Assembly (NCBI GenBank): GCA_017450705.1
Contig: JAFSTC010000014.1
Location: forward strand, 1 to 64,000
Direction of reading: 5' to 3'
Origin: Lentisphaeria bacterium
Lineage (GTDB): Bacteria; Verrucomicrobiota; Lentisphaeria; Victivallales; Victivallaceae
Length of the DNA: 64,000 nucleotides
Shown: in pieces, positions 43,774-51,400 of the stretch
Layout of the letters: the number at the start of each line of letters is the position of its first letter
How positions within the stretch are numbered: position 1 is the first letter of the stretch
Made by a program: the position numbers and the translations under genes
Notes under the pieces: model-generated
Told to the model about the DNA's origin: nothing
The model's database searches: none
Seen by the model: the letters and a program-made list of their open reading frames with translations, nothing else

Positions 43774-44502
43774 TCATTTTGTTTCATCCTTTCCGTTTGC
43801 TGCCGTCAAATATTTTTTGAGTTGTCCGGGATACGTCGTTCCTGAAATTTTTCCGGCATCGGGGCTGCCGACGCCGTAGGTCAGACTGTCGCCGATACAC
43901 AGGATCTTTTTCGGCAAATATCCTGCCTGCCGGATCGTATCGGCCACGCATTCCGCAAGCGCGGCGTAGCCCTCCTCCGTAAGGTGGATCCCGTCGGCGA
44001 CGCCGGAATTTTCCGGGAGGCGAAGCAGTGATCTTTTCCCCTCACATCCCCTTTTCATGACGACGGCATGAAGATCCGCGAGGGGCAATTTCTTCGCTTC
44101 CGCGGCTTGTTTCAATATCGCATTGAACTTGAGGATCCGTTCGTTGGGAAGTTTTTCGCCGAAAACTTCTTTGCCGTGCCGCCGAAAAAGACAGGCCTCG
44201 TTGCAGGGAGGGAGCGTGACGAGGATCAGCCTGCTTTGCGCTCCGAGGATCTCTTTTACGGCAAGATCCAAGGTTTTGAGAAACGCTTCCTGCGAGGACA
44301 GAACTTTGGAATTGCAGGCATCGTTCGTTCCGAAAAGCATCACGGTCACGTCCGGTTTCACTTCCAGCGCATTCCGGAGCCATTTTTCGTTCACGGAGAC
44401 AAATGGTTTCCCCGGAACGCTCCGGACGAAGACCTGAACGTCTTCCGCCGCAAATGCGCCCGCCAGGGCCGCCGCCATGGAAAACAGGAGGGTTTTCTTC
44501 AT
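43774..44502 (-). CDS. Circularly permuted SGNH hydrolase, secreted
   Basis: This 242-residue protein has a signal peptide ([19 protein letters not shown]). Motif order is block II-like SVPGKPF (Gly31), block III GTND (Asn60), block V DGIH (Asp170, His173), then block I GDSL (Ser206) in [17 protein letters not shown] close to the C-terminus. Canonical SGNH enzymes have block I first. Joining the C-terminal segment ahead of residue 21 gives a standard SGNH sequence, so the fold is probably intact with new termini and a complete catalytic set. The ATG at 44502 is placed by the signal peptide; its ribosome-binding site is weak. The last gene of the operon carries a degenerate copy of the same permuted domain. 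Confidence 0.85.
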   Translation of the reverse strand: MKKTLLFSMAAALAGAFAAEDVQVFVRSVPGKPFVSVNEKWLRNALEVKPDVTVMLFGTNDACNSKVLSSQEAFLKTLDLAVKEILGAQSRLILVTLPPCNEACLFRRHGKEVFGEKLPNERILKFNAILKQAAEAKKLPLADLHAVVMKRGCEGKRSLLRLPENSGVADGIHLTEEGYAALAECVADTIRQAGYLPKKILCIGDSLTYGVGSPDAGKISGTTYPGQLKKYLTAANGKDETK

Positions 44503-44589
44503 TGCCGTAAAACATCCCGCCGGCAAACCGATCGATGCGCCATGTCGCCCCATTTTCAAAATCTCTCTTTTTTTTGTTCCGTCACCCGG

Positions 44590-47208
44590 TCACCGGATGA
44601 GAATGTTTTTGATCTCGAAGGGCTTGAACTTCAACTCGGGGGAGGGGAGGGCCTTCCCGTCATTTCCCAACCCGTCGGTCTCGAACAGGGTTTTGCCTTC
44701 GGCCAGCGCCCCGGCGAGGGTCGTCGTGAGCGGGAGACCGCGCGTCTCGTAAACGCGGAGGAACAGTCCCTTCTTCAAGTTGCGGACCGAGGAGACCGCC
44801 GCGCCGGGGAGCCTGAGTTGAGACCCCTCCGGCAGGGAGCCCGTCAGCACCTGGACGGGGCGGTTCAGCAGAGCGCCCAGTTCATAAGCCTTGATCATAT
44901 CCATTGGACTATGCGCCCGGAAAGCGAAACGGTAATGATGCAAGCCGTTGTCGTAGGAGCCCGGCTGGGGCGTCAACTGACCGTCGCGGGTGGCGGTCCC
45001 GCTCCGCAGGAGGGCAACGGTGATGACGCCGTTGCTCAACTGGTGTCCGGGCGTTCCGGTGTTGGCGACCGTAAGGCCCATGGAATAATCGGAAAGGTTG
45101 ACCCAGTTCAGCGCGGGCCAGTCCCCCTTGGCTTCCCGGTAATCTCCTGAGGTCTGAAGCTGCTGCAGCGTGGATTCGTACTTTTCGTCCACCTCGAAAT
45201 AGGGCTTCCGGACCAGCGCGGAAAAGGGCGTCTCGTAGGTCCCGGCGGCCTTCAGGGGATCCACCGCTGTGGGGAAGCAAATGGAGACTTTGGTGTTGCA
45301 TCCCGTCCAGTCGAGTTCGAGATCCAGTGTGAAATAGTCCAGTTCGTTGTAAAACCGGTACTCTTTGCGGAAGGCGAGCGCGCCGAACCCCGGCCAATGG
45401 GGCCCGAGATTGCCGGAGGCGGCCGGTCCGGGAAGCACGTTCCCCTCCGTCACGACGCGGCGGAAGACACCTCCCGCTTCGCAGAGCACGACCTTTTCCC
45501 GGAAAAACTCCAGGGGGATCGGCAGCTGCCAGAAATCCTCCGACCACATGGAGCCGGTGTCCCGCTGGACGCGCAGCGCTCCGAAGCCGTCGGCGGAAAA
45601 AACGTTTTTCCCGTTCAGGTTCCGGATCACGGGAGAGGGCCCGAAGAAATCGGCGTGGAAATATTTCGTGTCGAAAACGGGCTCGCAGGGCCTGGCCGCG
45701 GCGGCTTTCCCCGTTTTTTTGAACGTCTTGATCCCGAAGGAAGGCAGATCGACGGTGTAAACGGCCAGATCTCCCGCTTTCTGGGCCGCGACGCCCTCCG
45801 GGACGACCGGCGACGTGACCAGCTGGGGCCCCTCCGCGGTCGAAAAACTGCAGAGAGAATATCCCTTGCCCGGGATCGGATCGGATTTTGCGCCTTGCGC
45901 CGTTTCCAGGTATTTGTCGATCTCCGGAGTGCAGGCGTCGACGTGACAGCCGCATGCGGCGTCGTGGAACTGGGCCGAAAGAAGCGAACGCCATTCTTTG
46001 CGGAACTCGTTTTCTTTGCCGAGGACGGCGTTGAGGTATTCGGCGCGGAACAGAGCCGATTCCGCCTGGCGGATCGCTTGCTTCGTGCCGATCCGCGTCG
46101 TGTAGCAGCCGGTGAAGACCGGATTGAATTCGCCGCGGTAGTCCGGCAGATCGTCCAAGGAAGCGTCGGCGAGATACCGGTGACAGGAGCCCGGGACGAT
46201 CTGCTTGCCCCCCAGCCCGTTCGCCATGGCGAGGATGCTGAAAATGCTCTCCTGAAACGTGCCTTCTTCGGTGGAGTAGGAGAGCAGAACGGTCCCCGGC
46301 AGCTGTTTCGCCGCCAGAATGTTTTTCAGGAGCCGGGTCTCCCCGGTCTGCACCAGAGGGACGTTCAATTCATACCCGAGGTGGGTGATCTCGGCGGTAT
46401 TGCGGAAAACGGTGACGCCTCCGTTGCCGGCTAAAGATTCCCAGCGGAAAAGATCGGCTTGTGCGATTTCCTGGGGCTGATTGGGCGTCCGGCCGGGAGA
46501 GAGGTACCGGATGCCGCACTGCATCAAAATCTGCGGCAGCTGGGCGCACATGCCGAAGGCATCGTTGAAGCGGGCAAGATCGCTGGAGCGGCCGAGAGTT
46601 TCCCGATACCAGGCAAGTCCCTGCTCCAGATTGCGGAAGATCGATTCGCCGCTGACCATATTGAGGTCCGGGATGCTGTAAACCGAGCACAGTTCCAGGC
46701 GGCCTTCCGCCGCAAGTTTCTTTGCCGTTGTCAGGAGCTCCGGATGCTGTTCGAAAAACGCGCGTCCGATCTCCGCCTGCTCCAGCTGGAAGGAAACGCC
46801 GTCATACGCGTCGGCATACCGGAACTCGGTGAGCAGCTGTTCTTCGCGTATCTTTTTGTATTCTGATGTCGGGCGCCGCCAGATCAGATCGGAATGGTGA
46901 CAGAAATAGAGGTAGGCTTTTCCCGGCCCCGCTCCCGTTCCCTGTTGCTGACGATGGGGTTCGGCAATGGCGGAAGCGTGGGGAGAAACGTAGAACCCGG
47001 AGGCGCCGCGGCACTCGACATAGCCGTTGCCCATCAATTCCTTGAGCGCATTTTGAATGACGGAGAGACTGACGTCGAACCGGGCGGACATTTCGCGCAC
47101 GGTCGCCAGGCGCTCCCCCGGAGCGATGACGCCCTCCCGGATCAGTTTCATGATCTCCCGAACGACCTGATCCCGCTTGGGAGGCTTTGCTTTCAGTGAT
47201 TCTTTCAT
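44590..47208 (-). CDS. GntR helix-turn-helix fused to a GH38 alpha-mannosidase-like enzyme
   Basis: This 872-residue protein is one uninterrupted frame. Residues 12-76 form a GntR winged helix (DQVVREIMKLIREGVIAPGE; MSARFDVSLSVIQNALKELM). Residues 97-872 form a GH38-type enzyme with the metal-site opening CHHSDLIW (His105, Asp107), nucleophile-type Asp216 in NDAFG, YSTEEG (311-316) and QFHDAACG (His415, Asp416), followed by the long beta C-terminal domain. Catalytic positions are largely kept, so it may both cleave or bind a mannoside and control transcription. No signal peptide, as expected for a DNA-binding protein. ATG 47208 has GGAG nine bases upstream; a TTG nine bases earlier is possible. 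It has a strong promoter and leads the locus. Confidence 0.88.
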   Translation of the reverse strand: MKESLKAKPPKRDQVVREIMKLIREGVIAPGERLATVREMSARFDVSLSVIQNALKELMGNGYVECRGASGFYVSPHASAIAEPHRQQQGTGAGPGKAYLYFCHHSDLIWRRPTSEYKKIREEQLLTEFRYADAYDGVSFQLEQAEIGRAFFEQHPELLTTAKKLAAEGRLELCSVYSIPDLNMVSGESIFRNLEQGLAWYRETLGRSSDLARFNDAFGMCAQLPQILMQCGIRYLSPGRTPNQPQEIAQADLFRWESLAGNGGVTVFRNTAEITHLGYELNVPLVQTGETRLLKNILAAKQLPGTVLLSYSTEEGTFQESIFSILAMANGLGGKQIVPGSCHRYLADASLDDLPDYRGEFNPVFTGCYTTRIGTKQAIRQAESALFRAEYLNAVLGKENEFRKEWRSLLSAQFHDAACGCHVDACTPEIDKYLETAQGAKSDPIPGKGYSLCSFSTAEGPQLVTSPVVPEGVAAQKAGDLAVYTVDLPSFGIKTFKKTGKAAAARPCEPVFDTKYFHADFFGPSPVIRNLNGKNVFSADGFGALRVQRDTGSMWSEDFWQLPIPLEFFREKVVLCEAGGVFRRVVTEGNVLPGPAASGNLGPHWPGFGALAFRKEYRFYNELDYFTLDLELDWTGCNTKVSICFPTAVDPLKAAGTYETPFSALVRKPYFEVDEKYESTLQQLQTSGDYREAKGDWPALNWVNLSDYSMGLTVANTGTPGHQLSNGVITVALLRSGTATRDGQLTPQPGSYDNGLHHYRFAFRAHSPMDMIKAYELGALLNRPVQVLTGSLPEGSQLRLPGAAVSSVRNLKKGLFLRVYETRGLPLTTTLAGALAEGKTLFETDGLGNDGKALPSPELKFKPFEIKNILIR

Positions 47209-47245
47209 GGGGCGCAACTCCAGTGTTTCTGTGGATCTTGGAGCA

Positions 47246-47274
47246 AATATAGCCCGTGCTCAACGGTTTGTCAA
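47246..47274 (-). promoter_or_regulatory. Strong promoter of the GntR-GH38 locus
   Basis: On the minus strand: TTGACA (47269-47274), a 17-bp spacer and TATATT (47246-47251). Upstream, three 10-bp-spaced A-tracts (TACAAAAAAT, TACGAAAAAA, TACAAAGC, about 47282-47311) would form a bent UP-like element. Confidence 0.85.
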
Positions 47275-47382
47275 GAGCGGCAATACAAAAAATTACGAAA
47301 AAATACAAAGCGTTTCCCGTGTTCCCCCTCCGAACAGGCGAGGGCGGCTAATGACTCCCCCAAATCCCCCGCTTTTCAAAAT

Positions 47383-47535
47383 GCTCTGTTCCCGATAAGG
47401 GTCGGTTGTTCCGGGGGAAGGGGAAAACCTCTTTTCCCCGTGAAAAGAGGTTTTCCCCTTCCCCCGTGCCCCCATCCCTTTTCGAGAAAAGCGATGTGTT
47501 TTTGAACTGCCGCCTACCTGTGTGGGGGACAGAGC
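47383..47535. repeat. Dispersed palindromic element, copy 6 (best preserved)
   Basis: Terminal repeats GCTCTGTTCCC (47383-47393) and GGGGACAGAGC (47525-47535) match at 10 of 11 positions, and the similarity continues outward into GCTTTT-rich flanks. The internal hairpin has perfect 25-bp arms (47412-47436, 47442-47466) around loop CCCGT. No open frame of its own. Confidence 0.88.
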
Positions 47536-47844
47536 CTTTCAAAAAAGCGCTGTATTGGGGCTGATCGGGAAAAACGTGAGAATTAGCAAAAATCTCGAAT
47601 TGCCCCCCGCTGGGGTCCAACGGCAGCGCAAGTTATTCGAAATAAGCTTGCATTCAACGCGTTGCGGCGATATATTCCAGTACACTTATCGAACATTTAT
47701 TATAAAAAAATCGATAGGTTATTCGACCTCGGCGCTCTTCGGGTAGGTGTAGGGCGATTTCAGGCAAGACGGCAGGCGAATAGGTGAAGTTTGTTGAGGG
47801 GCAGCGGGTCAGTTCTTGATTTGACTTGGGGGAAGGGCAAAAAA
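47536..47844. other. Gene-free AT-rich spacer
   Basis: Between the palindromic element and the tRNA-linked array I see no gene, promoter of quality or hairpin. Bases about 47640-47730 are distinctly AT-rich (for example AACATTTATTATAAAAAAATCG) compared with the surrounding GC-rich DNA, which hints at foreign or decayed sequence. Confidence 0.5.
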
Positions 47845-48307
47845 ATGGCAGTCCCGCAAGGATTCGACGAGGAGGGGCGAAGCCGCGACGAAGAGCCGCC
47901 GGTGGAGCCGGCGGCAACCTCCGCCCCGAAGACGTGCGGGACGGGAGATTTTTCCTCCCCGTCAGGGGGGAAGCCGGAGGCGGGGAAAAAGGGAAACGCA
48001 GTTTTCGTTTTGCCTTGCCGACGGCGGAGGAGCGCGTCAGAGGCGCGCGGGGGAAATCGATTTTTTTGCAAAAAAATGGCAGTCCCGTAAGGATTCGACG
48101 AGGAGCGCCGAAGGCGCGACGAAGAGCCGCCGGGCGTGCCCGGCGGCAACCTCCGCCCCGAAGACTTGCGAGGGAAGAGATTTTTCCTCCCCGTTCCGGG
48201 GAGAAGCGGGAGGCGGGTCAAAAGGGAAACGCAGTTTTCATTTTGACTTGCCGACAGCGAGAGAGCGCGTCGCAGACGCGCGTGAAAAATCGTTTTATTG
48301 CAAAAAA
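47845..48307 (-). repeat. Tandem array of two 231/232-bp units carrying tRNA-Gln 3' ends
   Basis: Units start at 47845 and 48076, and the third start, 48308, is the real tRNA. Each unit opens with ATGGCAGTCCCG(C/T)AAGGATTCGA, the reverse complement of the tRNA-Gln 3' acceptor and T-arm including CCA. About 205 bp of GC-rich, hairpin-forming sequence follows and ends in TTTTTTTGCAAAAAAA or a variant. The array lies immediately 3' of the tRNA in its direction of transcription. Confidence 0.88.
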
Positions 48308-48308
48308 A

Positions 48309-48382
48309 TGGCAGTCCCGCAAGGATTCGAACCTCGACAAAGTGAACCAGAATCACTTGTGCTACCGTTACACCACGGGACT
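48309..48382 (-). tRNA. tRNA-Gln (anticodon CTG), CCA encoded
   Basis: The minus-strand transcript folds as a full cloverleaf: acceptor AGTCCCG/CGGGACT with discriminator G and encoded CCA, D-loop containing GGTAGC, anticodon stem AGTGA/TCACT with loop TTCTGGT (anticodon CTG) and T-arm with GGTTCGAATCC. A TATATT -10 lies upstream (about 48395-48400 read on the minus strand). A T8 run follows the 3' end and could terminate the transcript. Confidence 0.94.
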
Positions 48383-48457
48383 GCGAACACCCTATAATAT
48401 ACCCGTCTTCCGCGGAAAAGCAAGCAGGGAAACGAAAAAAGTCGGAAAAACGGTGCG

Positions 48458-49369
48458 TCAGCCCCGGGGATGGAACTGACGATGGACCGAAATGAGCTTG
48501 CTGCGGTCCACGTGCGTGTAGATCTCCGTCGTGGCGATGTTGGCGTGGCCGAGCATCTCCTGGATGGCGCGCAGATCCGCCCCGTGGGCCAGCAGATGGC
48601 TGGCGAAGGAGTGCCGCAGGGTGTGGGGATGGATGTTTTTCGTGATCCCCGCCCGGGAGGCGGCCAGCTTCACCACCTGCCAGATGCGCTCGCGGTCCAG
48701 CGCGCGGCCGCGGTAGGAGAGGAAAAGCGCCGGATTGGCCGGATTCCGCGCGGAAAAGACCGGGCGGGAGAGCTCCAGGTAGCGCCGGAGCTGCCGCAGG
48801 GCGGGTTTCCCCACCGGCACGAGGCGCGTTTTGCTCCCCTTTCCCGTGACCCGGATCATCTCCTCCTCGAGGTCGATGGCCTTGAAGGTGAGATTCGCCG
48901 TTTCCGACACCCGGAGCCCCGAGGAGTACAGAAGTTCGAGGATCGTCCGGTTGCGCACCTCCAGGGGATCGTCGGACTCCTCGGGAAAGGCTTTCAGGAT
49001 GTCGATGACCTCCTGCTCGGAGAGGAAGTCGGGGAGGATCTTCCACAGCCGGGGAGACTCCATCACCTCGGTGACATCGTCCTTGATGCGCTCTTCGTTC
49101 TTGAGGTACCGGAAGAGCATTTTCAGGGCGATGAGATGGTGGGCCGCGGTCGTGCTCTCCAATCCCCTGTCGCGCAGATCGTCCAGGTAGTCGAGGAGCA
49201 TGTCCCGGGTCACCTGGCTCCAGGACGTGACCTTCTGGACGTCCCGGAGATAAGCCGCGGCGGACTCCAGATCGAAAACGTAGGCGGAACGGGTGTTGCC
49301 GGCCAGACCGCGCTCGAGGATGATGAATTCGCCGAACTCGGCGATCTCCCGGTCCAGAGGCAGGTCCAT
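48458..49369 (-). CDS. xerD: Tyrosine recombinase XerD/XerC
   Basis: This 303-residue protein has the N-terminal SAM-like DNA-binding domain (1-105) and the catalytic domain with all expected residues: Arg153 (SSGLRVSE), Lys177 (TGKGSKTR), His249 and Arg252 (HTLRHSF), His275 (LGHANIATT) and nucleophile Tyr284 (IYTHVD). It resolves chromosome dimers at dif with FtsK. The length and domain layout are of the housekeeping type rather than of a phage integrase, although it is next to a tRNA with repeated 3' ends. Its ATG overlaps the stop of the LOG-family gene (TAATG), so it is translated from the lpxB-LOG-xerD operon. XerC versus XerD cannot be decided without a tree. Confidence 0.92.
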   Translation of the reverse strand: MDLPLDREIAEFGEFIILERGLAGNTRSAYVFDLESAAAYLRDVQKVTSWSQVTRDMLLDYLDDLRDRGLESTTAAHHLIALKMLFRYLKNEERIKDDVTEVMESPRLWKILPDFLSEQEVIDILKAFPEESDDPLEVRNRTILELLYSSGLRVSETANLTFKAIDLEEEMIRVTGKGSKTRLVPVGKPALRQLRRYLELSRPVFSARNPANPALFLSYRGRALDRERIWQVVKLAASRAGITKNIHPHTLRHSFASHLLAHGADLRAIQEMLGHANIATTEIYTHVDRSKLISVHRQFHPRG

Positions 49370-50073
49370 TACTTCACCGTTCCCCGGGGGCCGTAGCGGT
49401 GGCACTCGACGAGCCAGTCGACGGCCTCCTGACCGGAGTCCACGACCTTGAAAAGATTCAGATCGCCCGGATCGATCATGCCGCCCTCGGCGAGGTCCTT
49501 TTTCATCCAGTGGACGAGCCCGTTCCAGAACTCCTTGCCGACGAAAACGATCGGGATCATGTTGATTTTTTTCGTCTGGACCATGGTCAGCATCTCGCTC
49601 ACTTCGTCCATGGTCCCGAAGCCGCCCGGATAGGCGATCAGCGCCGTGCTGTACTTGAGGAAACAGACCTTGCGGACGAAAAAGTAACGGAACGACAGGG
49701 AGTCGGTCTGGTAGGGGTTGGGCTGCTGCTCCATGGGCAGTTCGATGTTGAGCCCGATGGAGCGTCCGCCGGACTCGAAGGCGCCCCGGGCGGCGGCTTC
49801 CATGATCCCCGGTCCGCCGCCGGTGATGACGCCGTAGCCCGCCTCCGTCAGAAGTTTCCCCGCGTGCCGCGCATCGGCGTACATGGGATCGTCTTCCGGC
49901 GTGCGGGCCGAACCGAAGACCGACACCAGCATGTCGGGCATCCTGATCATGTAGTCGAAGGAGTCGACGAACTCCGCCATGATGCGCAGGATGCGCCACG
50001 AATCCGCGGGCATGAATTCCGTCTTGTTGGCGAAGACCCACGCTCCGTCCTTGATACTGGGATGATCGATCAT
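49369..50073 (-). CDS. LOG-family protein (putative cytokinin riboside 5'-monophosphate phosphoribohydrolase)
   Basis: This 234-residue protein starts MIDHPSIKDGAWVFANKT. It has the Rossmann-type LOG signatures GGGPGIMEAA and PGGFGTMDE, which define nucleotide 5'-monophosphate phosphoribohydrolases of the TIGR00730 family. The N-terminal 45 residues are an extra segment found in the longer bacterial members. ATG 50073 follows GGAGGGAGAG and overlaps the lpxB stop (ATGA), while its own stop overlaps the xerD start. The true substrate in bacteria is often unknown; purine salvage is one possibility. Confidence 0.93.
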   Translation of the reverse strand: MIDHPSIKDGAWVFANKTEFMPADSWRILRIMAEFVDSFDYMIRMPDMLVSVFGSARTPEDDPMYADARHAGKLLTEAGYGVITGGGPGIMEAAARGAFESGGRSIGLNIELPMEQQPNPYQTDSLSFRYFFVRKVCFLKYSTALIAYPGGFGTMDEVSEMLTMVQTKKINMIPIVFVGKEFWNGLVHWMKKDLAEGGMIDPGDLNLFKVVDSGQEAVDWLVECHRYGPRGTVK

Positions 50074-51266
50074 TTTTTCTCTCCCTCCGTTGTGTGAGAT
50101 TGCTGTTCCCCGGAAACGCCGGCCGCCTCCAGGCAGGCCGCCGCGGCCTGGAGCGCGGCGTCGCCCGTGCCGGAGGAAAGAAGCCGGGCCACCTCGGCCA
50201 TTTCCTCTTCGACCTCCCGCCGGCGGCTGCCGCCGGGCAGGATCGCTTCCACAGGTCCCAGAAGCTCCTTCGCGCAGAAATGGTGCTGCAGGAACTCCTG
50301 AAAGACCGTCTTGTTCGCGATGATGTTCACCATGGTGAAATATCCGCGGTAGAGCCGGACCACGAGACTGGCCAGCAAAATTGTGATCCAGTTCATCCGG
50401 TAGCCCACCACGAGGGGCAGACCGGCGATGGCGGACTCCACCGTCACCGTGCCGCTGGCGGCGAGGCCCGTGCCCGCCCGCTGCTGCCAGAGCCCCGTGT
50501 CGCCGCAGCTGACGGGGATGTCGGGCAGGCCGCCGTGCTTTTTCCGGTAGATGCCGATCCTTTCCCGGCAGAGGACGGCGATCTTTTCCCGGGGGGCGGC
50601 CAGGTGGAAGCGCAGTTCGGGATGCCGCGCGGCGAGACAGGTCACCGTGTCCAGCATGGGGTCGAGCAGACGGTTGATCTCCATGACCCGGGAGCCGGGC
50701 AGAAGCAGGAACATGTCCCGCTCCCGGACGACGGCGGGATCCCGGCGTTCCGACACGATGTCGATCAGCGGATGGCCGACGAATTCCGCCCGCAGAGGCG
50801 TCCGGGCGAAGACCTCCACCTCGAAGGGAAAGATCACCAGCATCTTCGTGCAGATGCGGGCCAGCACGGGGAGCCGCCACTTGCCCCACACCCAGAGGTG
50901 CGGCGAAACGTACCAGACCACCTTGATCCGGCTGAAATACATGGCCAGCGCATACGCGAGATTGAATCCGGGGTAGTCGATGAGCACCACCGCGTCCGGA
51001 CGCTCCCGGCGGGCGGCCTTCACCAGCTTGAAGTAGATGGCGATGAAGGTGAAGAGGAGTTTCATCACCTCGATCACACCCATGACGCCCAGCTCGGTCG
51101 AGTCCACCTTGACGGGGATGCCGGAGGAGATCATTTCGGGGCCGCCCATGCCGGAGAGTTCCAGCGGCACGCCCCGTTCGGCGGCCAGCTTGCGGAGCGC
51201 CTTGCCGAGGCGTGCCCCGTACAGGTCGCCCGAGGCTTCTCCCGCGAAGATCCAGATCTTTTTCAT
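50070..51266 (-). CDS. lpxB: Lipid-A-disaccharide synthase
   Basis: This 398-residue protein matches LpxB (GT19): IFAGEASGDLYGARL at the N-terminus, GMGGPEM, LIDYPGFNL, WYVSPHLWVWG and the C-terminal SGTVTVESA motif followed by VGYRMN. It condenses UDP-2,3-diacylglucosamine with lipid X at the inner membrane to form the lipid A disaccharide. ATG 51266 follows CAGGAAG. The gene heads the operon lpxB-LOG-xerD with four-base overlaps, and a promoter sits at 51313-51341. Together with waaG-like and waaP-like genes near the window end, it shows an LPS-bearing outer membrane. Confidence 0.96.
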   Translation of the reverse strand: MKKIWIFAGEASGDLYGARLGKALRKLAAERGVPLELSGMGGPEMISSGIPVKVDSTELGVMGVIEVMKLLFTFIAIYFKLVKAARRERPDAVVLIDYPGFNLAYALAMYFSRIKVVWYVSPHLWVWGKWRLPVLARICTKMLVIFPFEVEVFARTPLRAEFVGHPLIDIVSERRDPAVVRERDMFLLLPGSRVMEINRLLDPMLDTVTCLAARHPELRFHLAAPREKIAVLCRERIGIYRKKHGGLPDIPVSCGDTGLWQQRAGTGLAASGTVTVESAIAGLPLVVGYRMNWITILLASLVVRLYRGYFTMVNIIANKTVFQEFLQHHFCAKELLGPVEAILPGGSRRREVEEEMAEVARLLSSGTGDAALQAAAACLEAAGVSGEQQSHTTEGEKK

Positions 51267-51312
51267 GCTTCCTGCCGGCAGGGCTGGACTGCCGGTTCGT
51301 TCCTCCGGGCAT

Positions 51313-51341
51313 AAGATACAGCGTTTCCGGTCCGCTTTCAA
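51313..51341 (-). promoter_or_regulatory. Promoter of the lpxB operon
   Basis: On the minus strand: TTGAAA (51336-51341), a 17-bp spacer and TATCTT (51313-51318), 47 bp ahead of the lpxB ATG. Confidence 0.7.
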
Positions 51342-51344
51342 GTC

Positions 51345-51377
51345 CGGAAAAAGAAAAAGCCCCCCGTTTCCGGAGGG
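51345..51377 (-). terminator. Rho-independent terminator of the 51401 gene
   Basis: On the minus strand a CCCTCCG-GAAA-CGGGGGG hairpin (51360-51377) is followed by CTTTTTCTTTTT. It lies between the stop of the hypothetical gene and the lpxB promoter, separating the two units. Confidence 0.85.
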
Positions 51378-51400
51378 CCGAAGGAAGCGTCGGGGGGAGA

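Noticed and set aside
47845-49369. Integrative element with xerD as its integrase at tRNA-Gln
   Set aside because: The recombinase is co-transcribed with lpxB and the LOG gene through overlapping stops and starts and has housekeeping XerC/D length. There is no cargo between the tRNA 3' copies. The tRNA repeats are reported separately.
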